From an uncultured Streptococcus sp. (GTDB lineage: Bacteria > Bacillota > Bacilli > Lactobacillales > Streptococcaceae), in NCBI RefSeq assembly GCF_905372115.1, contig NZ_CAJPNR010000001.1, forward strand, positions 124,001 through 188,000: DNA of 64,000 nucleotides, in the 5' to 3' direction. The notes under the pieces are model-generated. The model worked only from the letters and a program-made list of their open reading frames with translations. It was not told the DNA's origin and did no database searches. Within the stretch, counting starts at the first letter, position 1. Each line of letters starts with the position of its first letter. Positions 25,082-33,329 of this stretch are shown piece by piece. The translations under genes were made by a program, and so were the position numbers.

Positions 25082-26485
25082 ATGAGAAAATCAATGGAAG
25101 TAAAGGCCGTCTTTTTTGATATTGATGGGACACTGGTCAATGACAGTCGAACGGTTTTGAAATCTACAGAAAAGGCTATTCAGAGTTTAAAGGAGCAAGG
25201 AATATTGGTCGGTTTGGCAACAGGCCGCGGTCCTTTCTTTGTCAAACCTTTTATGGAGCAATTGGACTTAGACTTTGCTGTGACCTATAATGGCCAGTAT
25301 ATTTTTTCAAGAGACAGAGTGATTTCTGCCACCCCCATTGACAAGCAGAGTTTGCGGGATTTAATCGCCTATGCTAAGAAGCATCGGAAAGAAATTTCCT
25401 TGGGAACGGCTGAGGCTATGCTGGGCTCCAAGATTATGTCCTTCGGCATGAGCCCGTTCTCTCAGTGGACTAGCCGCTTCATCCCTAAGAGAATGGCGCG
25501 AACAGTCAGTCATGGTTTTAATAAGGTCATCAGCAAGGCCTTGCCCCAGCATGAAAAGGATCTCCTGCAGCTGATTCAGGAGCCGATTTACCAAGCTTTG
25601 ATTTTGGCCAGTCCAGAAGAAAGCCGCAAGATTGAAGCGGACTTTCCAGATTTGAAATTTACCCGCAGCAGCCCCTATGCGGTCGATATTATCAATAAAG
25701 ACACGTCTAAGCTAGAGGGGATTCGCCGAGTCGGCAAGGAATACGGCTTTGACATTCATCAGGTCATGGCCTTCGGCGACTCTGACAATGACTTGGAAAT
25801 GCTATCGGGAGTTGGCCTATCCATTGCTATGGGAAATGGAACCAGCTCGGTCAAGGAAGTGGCCAAGCACACAACTAGTAGCAATAGTCAGGATGGGATT
25901 CATAAGGCTCTGGAGCATTTTGGTATCCTAGCGAGGGAAAAGGTCTTTACCAGTAGCGACCATCACTTTAATAAGGTTAAAGAGTTCCATAGTGTCATGG
26001 ATGAAAGCACTCAAGAAGAACCGATTGCCTGGACGCCTCAGGACGCTCGCTATCGGGCAGGCTTTAAGCTAGAAGAACTGGTCGAGTTTCTGCGAGCAGC
26101 TAGTAAGTCAGAGGAAGACTTTGACAGTTCTGTAGCCTACCTTCATCAGGCGCTTGACAAGGCTGCTGATAAAGTTCGCTCCAAGAGTCAGGCTGAGGTT
26201 TCTCTAGTCGGTCAGGTAGATGCCTTGATTGATACTCTATACTTCACTTATGGCAGCTTTGTCCTGATGGGAGTTGATCCAGAGCAACTGTTCGATATTG
26301 TCCATCGGGCCAATATGGGCAAAATTTTCCCAGACGGGAAGGCTCACTTTGACCCCGTCACCCATAAAATCCTCAAACCAGATGACTGGGAAGAAAAATA
26401 TGCTCCTGAAGGAGCAATTAAAGAAGAACTGGAACGACAAATTCAGGCCTACCAGCGTAGCATAGAGCAGAAAGAAGAAAACTAG
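25082..26485 (+). CDS. Cof-type HAD phosphatase fused to a MazG/PRA-PH-like domain
   Basis: 467 aa, about 190 longer than a plain Cof-type hydrolase. Residues 1-280 are a HAD-IIB phosphatase: nucleophile Asp13 in AVFFDIDGTLV, LATGRGPFF (motif II), a Lys region, and MAFGDSDNDLEML (motif IV). Residues about 300-467 are all-helical with DARYRAGFKLEELVEFLRAA, FDSSVAYLHQALDKAAD and DIVHRANMGKIFPDGKAHFD. These motifs resemble all-alpha NTP pyrophosphohydrolases of the MazG/phosphoribosyl-ATP pyrophosphatase type. The fusion suggests stepwise dephosphorylation of a nucleotide or sugar phosphate; the substrate is unknown. ATG 25082 (4 bases after AAGGA) is used; ATG 25094 is an alternative. Confidence 0.82.
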   Translation: MRKSMEVKAVFFDIDGTLVNDSRTVLKSTEKAIQSLKEQGILVGLATGRGPFFVKPFMEQLDLDFAVTYNGQYIFSRDRVISATPIDKQSLRDLIAYAKKHRKEISLGTAEAMLGSKIMSFGMSPFSQWTSRFIPKRMARTVSHGFNKVISKALPQHEKDLLQLIQEPIYQALILASPEESRKIEADFPDLKFTRSSPYAVDIINKDTSKLEGIRRVGKEYGFDIHQVMAFGDSDNDLEMLSGVGLSIAMGNGTSSVKEVAKHTTSSNSQDGIHKALEHFGILAREKVFTSSDHHFNKVKEFHSVMDESTQEEPIAWTPQDARYRAGFKLEELVEFLRAASKSEEDFDSSVAYLHQALDKAADKVRSKSQAEVSLVGQVDALIDTLYFTYGSFVLMGVDPEQLFDIVHRANMGKIFPDGKAHFDPVTHKILKPDDWEEKYAPEGAIKEELERQIQAYQRSIEQKEEN

Positions 26486-26512
26486 AGCAGTAACTGAACT
26501 GCTCTAGTTTTT
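26478..26512. terminator. Bidirectional terminator between convergent genes
   Basis: AAAACTAGAGCAG (26478-26490) pairs perfectly with CTGCTCTAGTTTT (26499-26511) around an 8-base loop. The left arm overlaps the stop codon of the HAD gene and the right end reaches the stop of the convergent stress protein gene. Confidence 0.9.
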
Positions 26513-26963
26513 ATAAAGTCTTTTCTGAGTCTCTGACCACGAGCAAGTCAACCTTGGCGTGGCGCAAGATATATTCGGAGGAAGAGCCAACTAGCAGCCG
26601 TTCAAATGCATTGAGACCGGTAGCACCAACCATGATCAAATCTACCTTGTGCTCTTCTGGGATATCTGTAGCCAAGAGAGTCTTGGGATTGCCCATCTCA
26701 ATGACAATGTCAACATACTTAATACCGGATTTTTGAGCCTTTTCTTTCAACTCAGCTGTCAGCTTTTTGGCATCTTCTTGTAAGTCCTCATAGACATCTG
26801 CATCAAAGGTTGAGACACTTTGCAAAGCCCGGGTGTCAATGACGTGGGCGATGGTGAGACGAGAGCCGTTTCGGAGAGCCACGTTAACGCCCTTTTCAAA
26901 GGCTAGTTCGGATTCGTGAGAACCATCTACAGCAACCATAATGTTTTCATATTTCTGAGTCAT
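26511..26963 (-). CDS. Universal stress protein (UspA family)
   Basis: 150 aa. Single Usp domain with the N-terminal ENIMVAVDGSHESELAFEKG and the C-terminal ATP-binding type motif LIMVGATGLNAFERLLVGSSSEYI (GxxG-9x-G(S/T)). It probably binds ATP; the physiological role in streptococci is unclear. The start is placed at the ATG whose complement is at 26961-26963, preceded by GGAGG with a 7-base gap. An in-frame upstream ATG at 27008 would add 15 residues across the RBS. It ends at the terminator shared with the convergent upstream gene. Confidence 0.93.
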   Translation of the reverse strand: MTQKYENIMVAVDGSHESELAFEKGVNVALRNGSRLTIAHVIDTRALQSVSTFDADVYEDLQEDAKKLTAELKEKAQKSGIKYVDIVIEMGNPKTLLATDIPEEHKVDLIMVGATGLNAFERLLVGSSSEYILRHAKVDLLVVRDSEKTL

Positions 26964-27245
26964 AGAGCTACCTCCTTTTAAAATGGTCGGCAAAGGACGT
27001 CGCATCATTCACAGAATGATTAGGCTGACCGAAAATCAATCAGTCCATAACGTCCGAGTGATTTGCAACTATTTTCTTGTTTCTATTGTAACCCTTTTCA
27101 GAAAAAAAGTAAAGATAAAATGGAAATGCTGTCAGAAAATTGCAAGCTGAGAAAGAGTCCGTTACTTTGAGGAATTAGAAGGAGAATAGCGCTTTGTATC
27201 CTAAAATTCTCTTTTTAATTATATGAAAAGTGAGTTTATTTTTTG

Positions 27246-27274
27246 TTGTCAATCGCTTTTTCTGGTGGTATAAT
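27246..27274 (+). promoter_or_regulatory. Promoter of the aminotransferase gene
   Basis: TTGTCA (27246-27251), 17 bases, TATAAT (27269-27274), 33 bases before the start codon. Strong sigma-A promoter. Confidence 0.8.
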
Positions 27275-27307
27275 GATAACATTCTGATGAATAGAGGAAA
27301 AATAAGA

Positions 27308-28522
27308 ATGAAAGAATTTGACAAGTCCAGCAAGCTGGAACATGTTGCCTATGATATTCGCGGTCCAGTTTTGGATGAAGCTATGCGCATGCGGGCCAAT
27401 GGTGAAAAGATTCTCCGCCTCAATACAGGGAATCCGGCTGAATTTGGTTTTACCGCTCCAGATGAGGTCATTCATGATTTGATTATGAATGCGCGTGACA
27501 GTGAGGGCTACTCTGACTCCAAGGGGATTTTTTCAGCCCGCAAGGCCATTATGCAGTACTGCCAGCTTAAGAATTTTCCTAATGTAGATATTGATGATAT
27601 TTATCTGGGAAATGGCGTCAGCGAGCTGATTGTCATGTCCATGCAGGGATTGTTGGATGACGGGGACGAGGTGCTGGTGCCAATGCCAGACTACCCACTC
27701 TGGACGGCTGCAGTCAGTCTGGCTGGTGGGAATGCTGTTCACTATGTCTGTGATGAGCAGGCAGAATGGTATCCAGATATTGACGATATCAAGTCAAAAA
27801 TCACATCTAATACCAAGGCTATCATTATCATCAACCCTAACAATCCAACGGGAGCACTTTATCCTAAGGAACTTCTGCTGGAAATTGTGGAAATTGCTCG
27901 CCAAAATAATCTCATTATCTTTGCGGATGAAATCTATGACCGCATGGTGATGGATGGCAATGTCCACACCCCTGTGGCTAGTCTAGCTCCGGATATCTTC
28001 TGTGTCAGCATGAATGGTCTTTCTAAGTCGCATCGCATTGCAGGCTTCCGGGTTGGCTGGATGGTGCTATCTGGGCCTAAGCATCATGTTAAGGGTTATA
28101 TTGAAGGGTTAAACATGCTCTCCAACATGCGCCTGTGCTCCAATGTCTTGGCTCAACAGGTCGTCCAAACTTCACTTGGCGGTCACCAATCTGTGGATGA
28201 ACTGCTCTTGCCAGGTGGCCGTATCTATGAGCAGCGTAATTTCATCTATCAGGCTATTCAGGATATCCCGGGGCTATCAGCTGTAAAACCTAAAGCCGGT
28301 CTCTATATTTTCCCGAAAATTGACCGGAACATGTATCGCATCGACGATGATGAGCAGTTTGTGCTCAATTTCCTCAAGCAGGAAAAAGTCCTTCTCGTCC
28401 ATGGACGAGGCTTTAACTGGAAGGACCCAGATCATTTCCGAATCGTTTATCTGCCTAGAGTAGATGAGCTAGCTCAAATCCAAGAAAAAATGACGCGCTT
28501 CTTACAACAATACCGTCGTTAA
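27308..28522 (+). CDS. Alanine-type PLP aminotransferase (class I/II)
   Basis: 404 aa fold-type I aminotransferase of the AlaA/AlaT group (glutamate-pyruvate type by similarity). Seen: RLNTGNPAEFGFTAPDEV, YSDSKGIFSARKAI, IINPNNPTGALYPKE, FADEIYDRMVMDG, and the PLP-Lys motif SMNGLSKSHRIAGFRVGWM (Lys about 240). The start is ATG 27308, behind GAGGAAAAATAAGA. The longer frame from 27230 would run across the promoter. It is monocistronic: own promoter, terminator at 28548. It links amino-acid nitrogen to pyruvate; exact substrate preference is inferred. Confidence 0.9.
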   Translation: MKEFDKSSKLEHVAYDIRGPVLDEAMRMRANGEKILRLNTGNPAEFGFTAPDEVIHDLIMNARDSEGYSDSKGIFSARKAIMQYCQLKNFPNVDIDDIYLGNGVSELIVMSMQGLLDDGDEVLVPMPDYPLWTAAVSLAGGNAVHYVCDEQAEWYPDIDDIKSKITSNTKAIIIINPNNPTGALYPKELLLEIVEIARQNNLIIFADEIYDRMVMDGNVHTPVASLAPDIFCVSMNGLSKSHRIAGFRVGWMVLSGPKHHVKGYIEGLNMLSNMRLCSNVLAQQVVQTSLGGHQSVDELLLPGGRIYEQRNFIYQAIQDIPGLSAVKPKAGLYIFPKIDRNMYRIDDDEQFVLNFLKQEKVLLVHGRGFNWKDPDHFRIVYLPRVDELAQIQEKMTRFLQQYRR

Positions 28523-28547
28523 AATTGAAAAAATGATAAGAAAATAA

Positions 28548-28571
28548 GGCTGGACAATGTTCCAGTCTTTT
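28548..28571 (+). terminator. Terminator after the aminotransferase gene
   Basis: GGCTGGA (28548-28554) pairs with TCCAGTC (28561-28567; one G-U) around CAATGT, followed by TTTTT. Confidence 0.8.
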
Positions 28572-28763
28572 TCTTCTTTATTATACTTAATTTATTTTAC
28601 CTTTATAGCTGAATTGGAATTGAAACAAAAAAATTTAGATGCTCTGGAAATTCAATTTGAGCCTGTTTGGTAAAAATTATAGGTGCTTTTACCGACATTT
28701 TTTAGGATTTTGTCCAACATTTTTTATATATCTGTCCAAAAATGCTTAAAAAAATGTGTTAGC
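28572..28763. other. AT-rich non-coding gap upstream of the LPXTG protein
   Basis: About 190 AT-rich bases without a reading frame. TTTTGTCCAACA and CTGTCCAAAAA form a loose direct repeat near 28710-28745. No other feature is supported. Confidence 0.5.
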
Positions 28764-28795
28764 GTCTTCCTTCCAGAAGACAAACATGGTAGAAT
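28764..28795 (+). promoter_or_regulatory. Promoter with inverted repeat before the LPXTG gene
   Basis: GTCTTC (28764-28769) and GAAGAC (28776-28781) form a perfect 6-bp inverted repeat with a 6-base centre. It is followed by TGG-TAGAAT (28787-28795), an extended -10. The repeat covers the place of the -35 element, so it could be an operator. No known regulator consensus was recognised. Confidence 0.5.
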
Positions 28796-28849
28796 GTGTT
28801 TGTCAATGTTTTTAACAATGATGAAAAAGTGGAGGAGATTATATTGACA

Positions 28850-31471
28850 ATGAAAAAGACACTTAGTGCTTTTTCTGTCAGTGCAGCGGCATTGTCTTTG
28901 GTGCTCGCAGAAGGAGTTCAGGCTGATCAATTAGTTGATAATCAGTCTTATTCTGATGCGCCCGTTAGTCAAAGCCAACCACAGGCAGAAAACACACAGA
29001 AGGATGAATCTGTTTCGAAAGAACAGGTAGACGCTGCTCAGGCTCTTGTACAAGAAGCCGACAGCAATGTTGCACAAGGGAAAGCTGATTTGGCTCAGGC
29101 TCAGGCAAATACTGCTGCGGCTCAAAGTCAGGTCGAGCAAGCACAAGCTGAAGCTAACCGGGCACAGGAGGCAGCTGATAAAGCTGGTCCGGAAGCTATT
29201 GAAACAGCTAAGCAAGAAGAGAGCAATCAAAAAGCTCAAGTGGACAGCAACAAGTCAGAACTGGCTAAAGCTGACCAAGCAACCAAGACGGCTGAAGCTG
29301 AGCGCGATGCTCAGGCAGCCAAGACTAAAGAAGCTCAAGAGCAAGCGAAAACTCAAGAAGGACGACTTGCTAAAGCGCAAAATGACGTGAAGGAAGCTCA
29401 GGCCAACCTAAGCGGTGAAGCTACAGCTAAGGCAGAAAAGAATGTGAAAGCAGCCCAAGATAAGGTGGCAGCTGACCAGTCTGCTGTTGAAACAGCTCAA
29501 GCAAAAGTAGCTACAGCTCGTCAGACTGACAGTCAGAAGCAGGCTGAGGTTGCAAAAGCTCAGACCAACCAGACTCAGGCTAAGACGGCTCGTGATGCTT
29601 CTCAGAAGAACTTGCAGGAAAAAACTGCTGCAGCTGAGAAGACTCAGTCAGACTTGAACCAAGCTCAACAGGCTTTGAAAAAGGCTCAAGCTGGAACGAT
29701 TACTACTGAAGCTTCTAGCAATAAAAACCGTGTGTCTATGACTCCGGAATACATTGCAGCCTTGAGAGAGCTAATTGCACCGAATTTATCAGAGCAAAAA
29801 ACTAATGAGATTCAAAATAGACTGGCTGCACTTAATGCCAGTGCTAAGGCTCTCAATCGTTATGTGGCTGAACCTACAGATAGCAAAGCTTTGATTGATA
29901 CCAACAATATTCCACAGAATGTTCGTCAGGAACTTTCACAGTTTGCTTCAGAACTCATCAACCAGCTGCGTGCTCAGATGGGAACAGGTGAAGTAGTTGT
30001 GACACCATCTTCAATTGATTTCGCTGATAAAGTGGCAACAGAATACCGCAAAGACAACTGGAACTGGGATTTGATGGAAAAATACCATCACGACGCTCGA
30101 GGAATTAACCGCGTAGCGCGTGAATATGGTTTGATGACCACAAGTGCTGAGCAGGAGAGTAAAGGTCTCCAATATTATGAAAACGCCTATATCTGGAGAG
30201 AAAATGCTAGTCAAATGAGTGTGGCTGAAATGAAGAGACGGGTTTATGATTCCGTTGTTGAATTCATGTTTAATGGCTACGAATGGCTGCATGCTACATC
30301 AATCTCTGGTCTCAATACTGGTCGCCAGAAAAACTATCTGGGAGTTGATTTCTCAATGGAAGGCGACATCACTATGGCTCATTTCACCATGGTGTCAGAA
30401 GATCAAGTCAAATATGCTAGCAAAAAGAACTTCAATGCCAGCCCTATTACAGGAAAAGCTCCAACAGCAAAAGTAGATCCGCAAGAAGTAGCCAAGGCTC
30501 AAACAGCCTATGATGCTGCCTTCAAGGCCAATCAACTGGCTCTGGCATCTAAGGGAGTTGCCCAATCTACTTATAATCGGAGAGCTGCAGCTTTAGAGCA
30601 AGCCAACCAGCAACTTGCTCAGGCGCAAGCTCAAGCAGGTGAGTCAGCAACTGCTCAGGCTCAAGCAGCTCTTGCAGCAGTTCAAGAGAAGTTGGCAGCT
30701 GATCAAGCAGCTTTGGCAGCAGCACAAGCGGCTCTGCAAAACTCAAACTTGGATGACAAGACTAAAGCGGACAAATTAACTCAGGCTCAAGAAGCTCTGA
30801 CTGCTGTTCAAGCAACAGTTGCCGCAGCTCAAGAAGCTCTAAAAACTGAATCAGATAAGTTGGCTCAGCTAGACGCAGCTTTGAATGCAGCAAAAGAAAG
30901 AAAGACTAACCTTGAAAATGCTCTTACAGCAGCTGAAGCAGCCTTGCAAACAGCTAAAGAGTCATTGTCAAATCTTGAAAATGCAGAAGAAAACTTGGAA
31001 CAAGCTAAAAGCAAGTTAGCTGTAGCTCAGGCAGCTTACCAAGCGGCTCTTACAGCTCAAACAGATCAAGAAGCAAAAGTAGCAGTTTTAACTGCAGTTC
31101 AAGCACAAGCTAAGGCGACATACGACTTGCTAGCTCAAACTTATGCAGAACAAAATAAGGAAGAAGATATTCGCTATTACCAGTCTGTTTTGGCTCATAC
31201 AGAGGAGCGCTTCGCTCGCTCTCTGCCAACTGGACAAGCAAGAGCTCCTCAACATACGACTGTTTCAACTACTGGAACTGGAATTATTGAAAGTGGAACT
31301 GTTGGAACTGGAACTGCTGAAAGTGCTAGCCCTGTAAACCATAAACAGGCAGTTGCTTCAGGTCATGTCTTGCCTAAGACAGGAGAAAACTCTTCTTGGC
31401 TTCTTCTAGCAGGCCAAATGCTTCTGCTCATGGCTATGAAATTGTTCTACAAGAAACGTTCTCTTGATTAG
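28850..31471 (+). CDS. LPXTG cell-wall-anchored coiled-coil protein with SEC10/PgrA-like domain
   Basis: 873 aa surface protein. N-terminal signal peptide MKKTLSAFSVSAAALSLVLA ending near VQADQ. Residues about 60-300 are a long Ala/Gln/Lys-rich coiled coil. About 310-540 is a globular domain (VATEYRKDNWNWDLMEKYHH, NGYEWLHATSISGLNTG) that resembles the SEC10/PgrA surface-exclusion type domain. A second coiled coil spans about 550-790, then a Thr/Gly/Glu-rich stalk, and the sortase signal LPKTG, hydrophobic span and KKRSLD. GGAGGAG (28831-28837) is 12 bases from ATG 28850; a TTG at 28844 fits the spacing better and would add two residues. It is probably an adhesin or conjugation-interfering protein; function is inferred. 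Confidence 0.85.
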   Translation: MKKTLSAFSVSAAALSLVLAEGVQADQLVDNQSYSDAPVSQSQPQAENTQKDESVSKEQVDAAQALVQEADSNVAQGKADLAQAQANTAAAQSQVEQAQAEANRAQEAADKAGPEAIETAKQEESNQKAQVDSNKSELAKADQATKTAEAERDAQAAKTKEAQEQAKTQEGRLAKAQNDVKEAQANLSGEATAKAEKNVKAAQDKVAADQSAVETAQAKVATARQTDSQKQAEVAKAQTNQTQAKTARDASQKNLQEKTAAAEKTQSDLNQAQQALKKAQAGTITTEASSNKNRVSMTPEYIAALRELIAPNLSEQKTNEIQNRLAALNASAKALNRYVAEPTDSKALIDTNNIPQNVRQELSQFASELINQLRAQMGTGEVVVTPSSIDFADKVATEYRKDNWNWDLMEKYHHDARGINRVAREYGLMTTSAEQESKGLQYYENAYIWRENASQMSVAEMKRRVYDSVVEFMFNGYEWLHATSISGLNTGRQKNYLGVDFSMEGDITMAHFTMVSEDQVKYASKKNFNASPITGKAPTAKVDPQEVAKAQTAYDAAFKANQLALASKGVAQSTYNRRAAALEQANQQLAQAQAQAGESATAQAQAALAAVQEKLAADQAALAAAQAALQNSNLDDKTKADKLTQAQEALTAVQATVAAAQEALKTESDKLAQLDAALNAAKERKTNLENALTAAEAALQTAKESLSNLENAEENLEQAKSKLAVAQAAYQAALTAQTDQEAKVAVLTAVQAQAKATYDLLAQTYAEQNKEEDIRYYQSVLAHTEERFARSLPTGQARAPQHTTVSTTGTGIIESGTVGTGTAESASPVNHKQAVASGHVLPKTGENSSWLLLAGQMLLLMAMKLFYKKRSLD

Positions 31472-31488
31472 AAAGAACAAAATCAATC

Positions 31489-31517
31489 AAAAACAGTCAA
31501 ATTCTTGACTGTTTTTT
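31489..31517 (+). terminator. Terminator after the LPXTG gene
   Basis: AAAAACAGTCAA (31489-31500) and TTGACTGTTTTT (31505-31516), perfect 12-bp stem with loop ATTC and a T-rich 3' end. Confidence 0.92.
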
Positions 31518-31601
31518 ATTTAATATGGCTTGATATATCAAGTCATATACTTGAAAAATTCTTTATTTTATCGAATTGTATGTAATTGTTTTTCAATAAA
31601 A

Positions 31602-31646
31602 AATTTTCAGATAATTATTGAAATTTTACTGCTTTTATGTTACAAT
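31602..31646 (+). promoter_or_regulatory. codY promoter with CodY box
   Basis: AATTTTCAGATAATT at 31602-31616 differs by one base from the CodY consensus AATTTTCWGAAAATT. It lies one base before the -35 TTGAAA (31618-31623). The -10 is TACAAT (31641-31646) after 17 bases. Position and match predict autoregulation of codY by branched-chain amino acid-loaded CodY. Confidence 0.8.
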
Positions 31647-31672
31647 GAAGCTAATAAATATGAGGTAAAAAC

Positions 31673-32461
31673 ATGGCCAATTTACTAGAAAAAACACGAA
31701 AAATTACGTCTATTTTGAAGCGCTCGGAAGAGCAGATGCAGGAAGAACTACCTTACAATGCTATTACGCGTCAGTTGGCTGATATTATCCACTGCAATGC
31801 CTGCATTATCAACAGCAAGGGCCGTCTTTTAGGCTATTTCATGCGCTACAAGACCAATAATGACCGTGTGGAAGCTTTTTTCCAGGATAAGAATTTCCCA
31901 GAGGAATACGTTCACGAAGCCAATCTGGTCTATGAAACAGAGGCTAATCTGCCAGTTGCACATGATTTGACGATTTTCCCAGTGGAGACCAAGGATGAGT
32001 TTCCAGATGGGCTGACCACCATTGCTCCTATTCATGTGTCAGGGATTCGTCTGGGTTCATTGATTATCTGGCGCAATGACAAGGAATTTGCGGACGATGA
32101 TCTGATTTTGATTGAGATTGCCAGCACAGTGGTTGGTATCCAGCTGCTTAACTTCCAGCGGGAAGAGGATGAGAAAAATATCCGCCGCCGGACAGCAGTG
32201 ACCATGGCAGTCAATACCCTGTCTTACTCAGAACTGAGAGCTGTTTCAGCTATTCTGGGCGAGCTCAATGGCAATGAAGGCCAGCTGACAGCATCTGTCA
32301 TTGCTGACCGTATTGGGATTACCCGCTCAGTTATTGTTAATGCCTTGCGCAAGCTGGAAAGTGCTGGGATTATTGAAAGCCGCTCACTGGGAATGAAGGG
32401 AACTTATCTGAAAGTCCTGATTCCGGATGTCTTTGATGAAATTAAAAAGAGGGACTACTAA
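31673..32461 (+). CDS. codY: CodY, global nutritional regulator
   Basis: Pleiotropic transcriptional regulator, 262 aa. The N-terminal GAF-type domain binds branched-chain amino acids ([20 protein letters not shown] start, [19 protein letters not shown]). The C-terminal winged helix has [20 protein letters not shown] (about 203-222) as its DNA-recognition region. A near-perfect CodY box overlaps its promoter. The last base of its stop codon is the first of the pncA start (TAATG), so the two are translationally coupled and pncA inherits CodY control. Confidence 0.97.
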   Translation: MANLLEKTRKITSILKRSEEQMQEELPYNAITRQLADIIHCNACIINSKGRLLGYFMRYKTNNDRVEAFFQDKNFPEEYVHEANLVYETEANLPVAHDLTIFPVETKDEFPDGLTTIAPIHVSGIRLGSLIIWRNDKEFADDDLILIEIASTVVGIQLLNFQREEDEKNIRRRTAVTMAVNTLSYSELRAVSAILGELNGNEGQLTASVIADRIGITRSVIVNALRKLESAGIIESRSLGMKGTYLKVLIPDVFDEIKKRDY

Positions 32462-33018
32462 TGGCTAAAGCACTGATTTCTATTGATTATACAGTTGATT
32501 TTGTCGCAGATGAGGGCAAGTTGACAGCAGGAGCGCCAGCTCAGGCGATTTCTGAAGCCATTGCTCAAGTAACAAAGTCGGCTTTTGAGCGAGGAGATTA
32601 TATCTTCTTTGCTATTGATGCCCATGATGAGAATGATGCCTTTCACCCTGAGAGCAAGCTGTTCCCGCCTCATAACATAAAAGGGACTAGCGGTCGCAAT
32701 CTTTATGGTCCTTTGGCTGATTTTTATGACAAGCATCAAGCGGACTCTCGGGTCTTTTGGATGGATAAGCGCCATTATTCTGCCTTTTCCGGCACGGATT
32801 TAGATATTCGATTGCGAGAAAGAAAGGTAGATACGGTCATTTTGACAGGAGTCTTGACGGATATTTGCGTCTTGCATACAGCGATTGATGCCTATAATCT
32901 GGGTTATCAGATTCAGGTGGTAGAGTCGGCAGTGGCTTCTCTGTCAGAGGAAAATCACAAATTTGCCTTAAACCACTTGCAAAATGTCCTGGGTTCGACT
33001 ATAATAGATACAATTTAA
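32461..33018 (+). CDS. pncA: PncA-type nicotinamidase
   Basis: Cysteine hydrolase (isochorismatase fold), 185 aa, expected to convert nicotinamide to nicotinate for NAD salvage. The catalytic triad positions fit: Asp9 (LISIDYTVDF), Lys103 (MDKRHYSAF) and Cys136 (LTDICVLHTA); metal-ligand candidates are Asp53, His55 (AIDAHDEND) and His71. It overlaps codY by one base. Its 3' end contains the promoter for the T-box/aspS transcript (32977-33005). Confidence 0.92.
   Translation: MAKALISIDYTVDFVADEGKLTAGAPAQAISEAIAQVTKSAFERGDYIFFAIDAHDENDAFHPESKLFPPHNIKGTSGRNLYGPLADFYDKHQADSRVFWMDKRHYSAFSGTDLDIRLRERKVDTVILTGVLTDICVLHTAIDAYNLGYQIQVVESAVASLSEENHKFALNHLQNVLGSTIIDTI
32977..33005 (+). promoter_or_regulatory. 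Promoter of the T-box-aspS transcript
   Basis: TTGCAA (32977-32982), 17 bases, TATAAT (33000-33005), inside the 3' end of pncA. The transcript would start near 33012, just before the T-box Stem I (base at 33023). Confidence 0.8.
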
Positions 33019-33240
33019 GAGTAAAAGAGAAGCAGAGTAGGCTTGCTGACTTGCACAGAGAGTGCTGATAGCTGAGAGCAGCACCAAGAAAGCAAAAATC
33101 GAAGAACATGTTTCGTAATCTTTTGTGTGATTAAGCACAAACGTCGCTCACGTTACGAGCTCAGAGGCTGCCTTTTAGGGCGGCGAATAACAGTGGTACC
33201 ACGGCTTTCGTCTGTTTTAGAGACGGAAGCTTTTTATTTT
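33012..33240 (+). promoter_or_regulatory. T-box riboswitch leader, predicted specifier AAC (Asn)
   Basis: Stem I base: AAAAGA + GAAGCA (33023-33034) pairs with TGTTTC + GTAA bulge + TCTTTT (33109-33124). The specifier loop has AGTA on the 5' side (33036-33039) and CGAAG-AAC-A on the 3' side, giving AAC at 33105-33107. AGAGAG and GTGCTG/CAGCAC form the distal part. The T-box sequence TGGTACCACG is at 33194-33203. The terminator pairs GCTTTCGTCT (33204-33213) with AGACGGAAGC (33221-33230), followed by TTTTT. Uncharged tRNA would favour the antiterminator and aspS expression. Confidence 0.88.
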
Positions 33241-33329
33241 GCAGTAGGTCAGGTGAAGACGATGGAAAACTGCGGCAAATATCCTGAACAACAGGGCGGA
33301 GCTACAAATTGATTTGAGAGGGAAAGAAC

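Noticed and set aside
28850..31471. Internal tandem DNA repeats in the LPXTG gene
   Set aside because: The protein is repetitive in Ala/Gln/Lys heptads, but I saw no exact long DNA repeat unit.
33127..33312. 61-codon frame inside the T-box leader
   Set aside because: It lies across the antiterminator/terminator structures; the bases are explained by RNA pairing.
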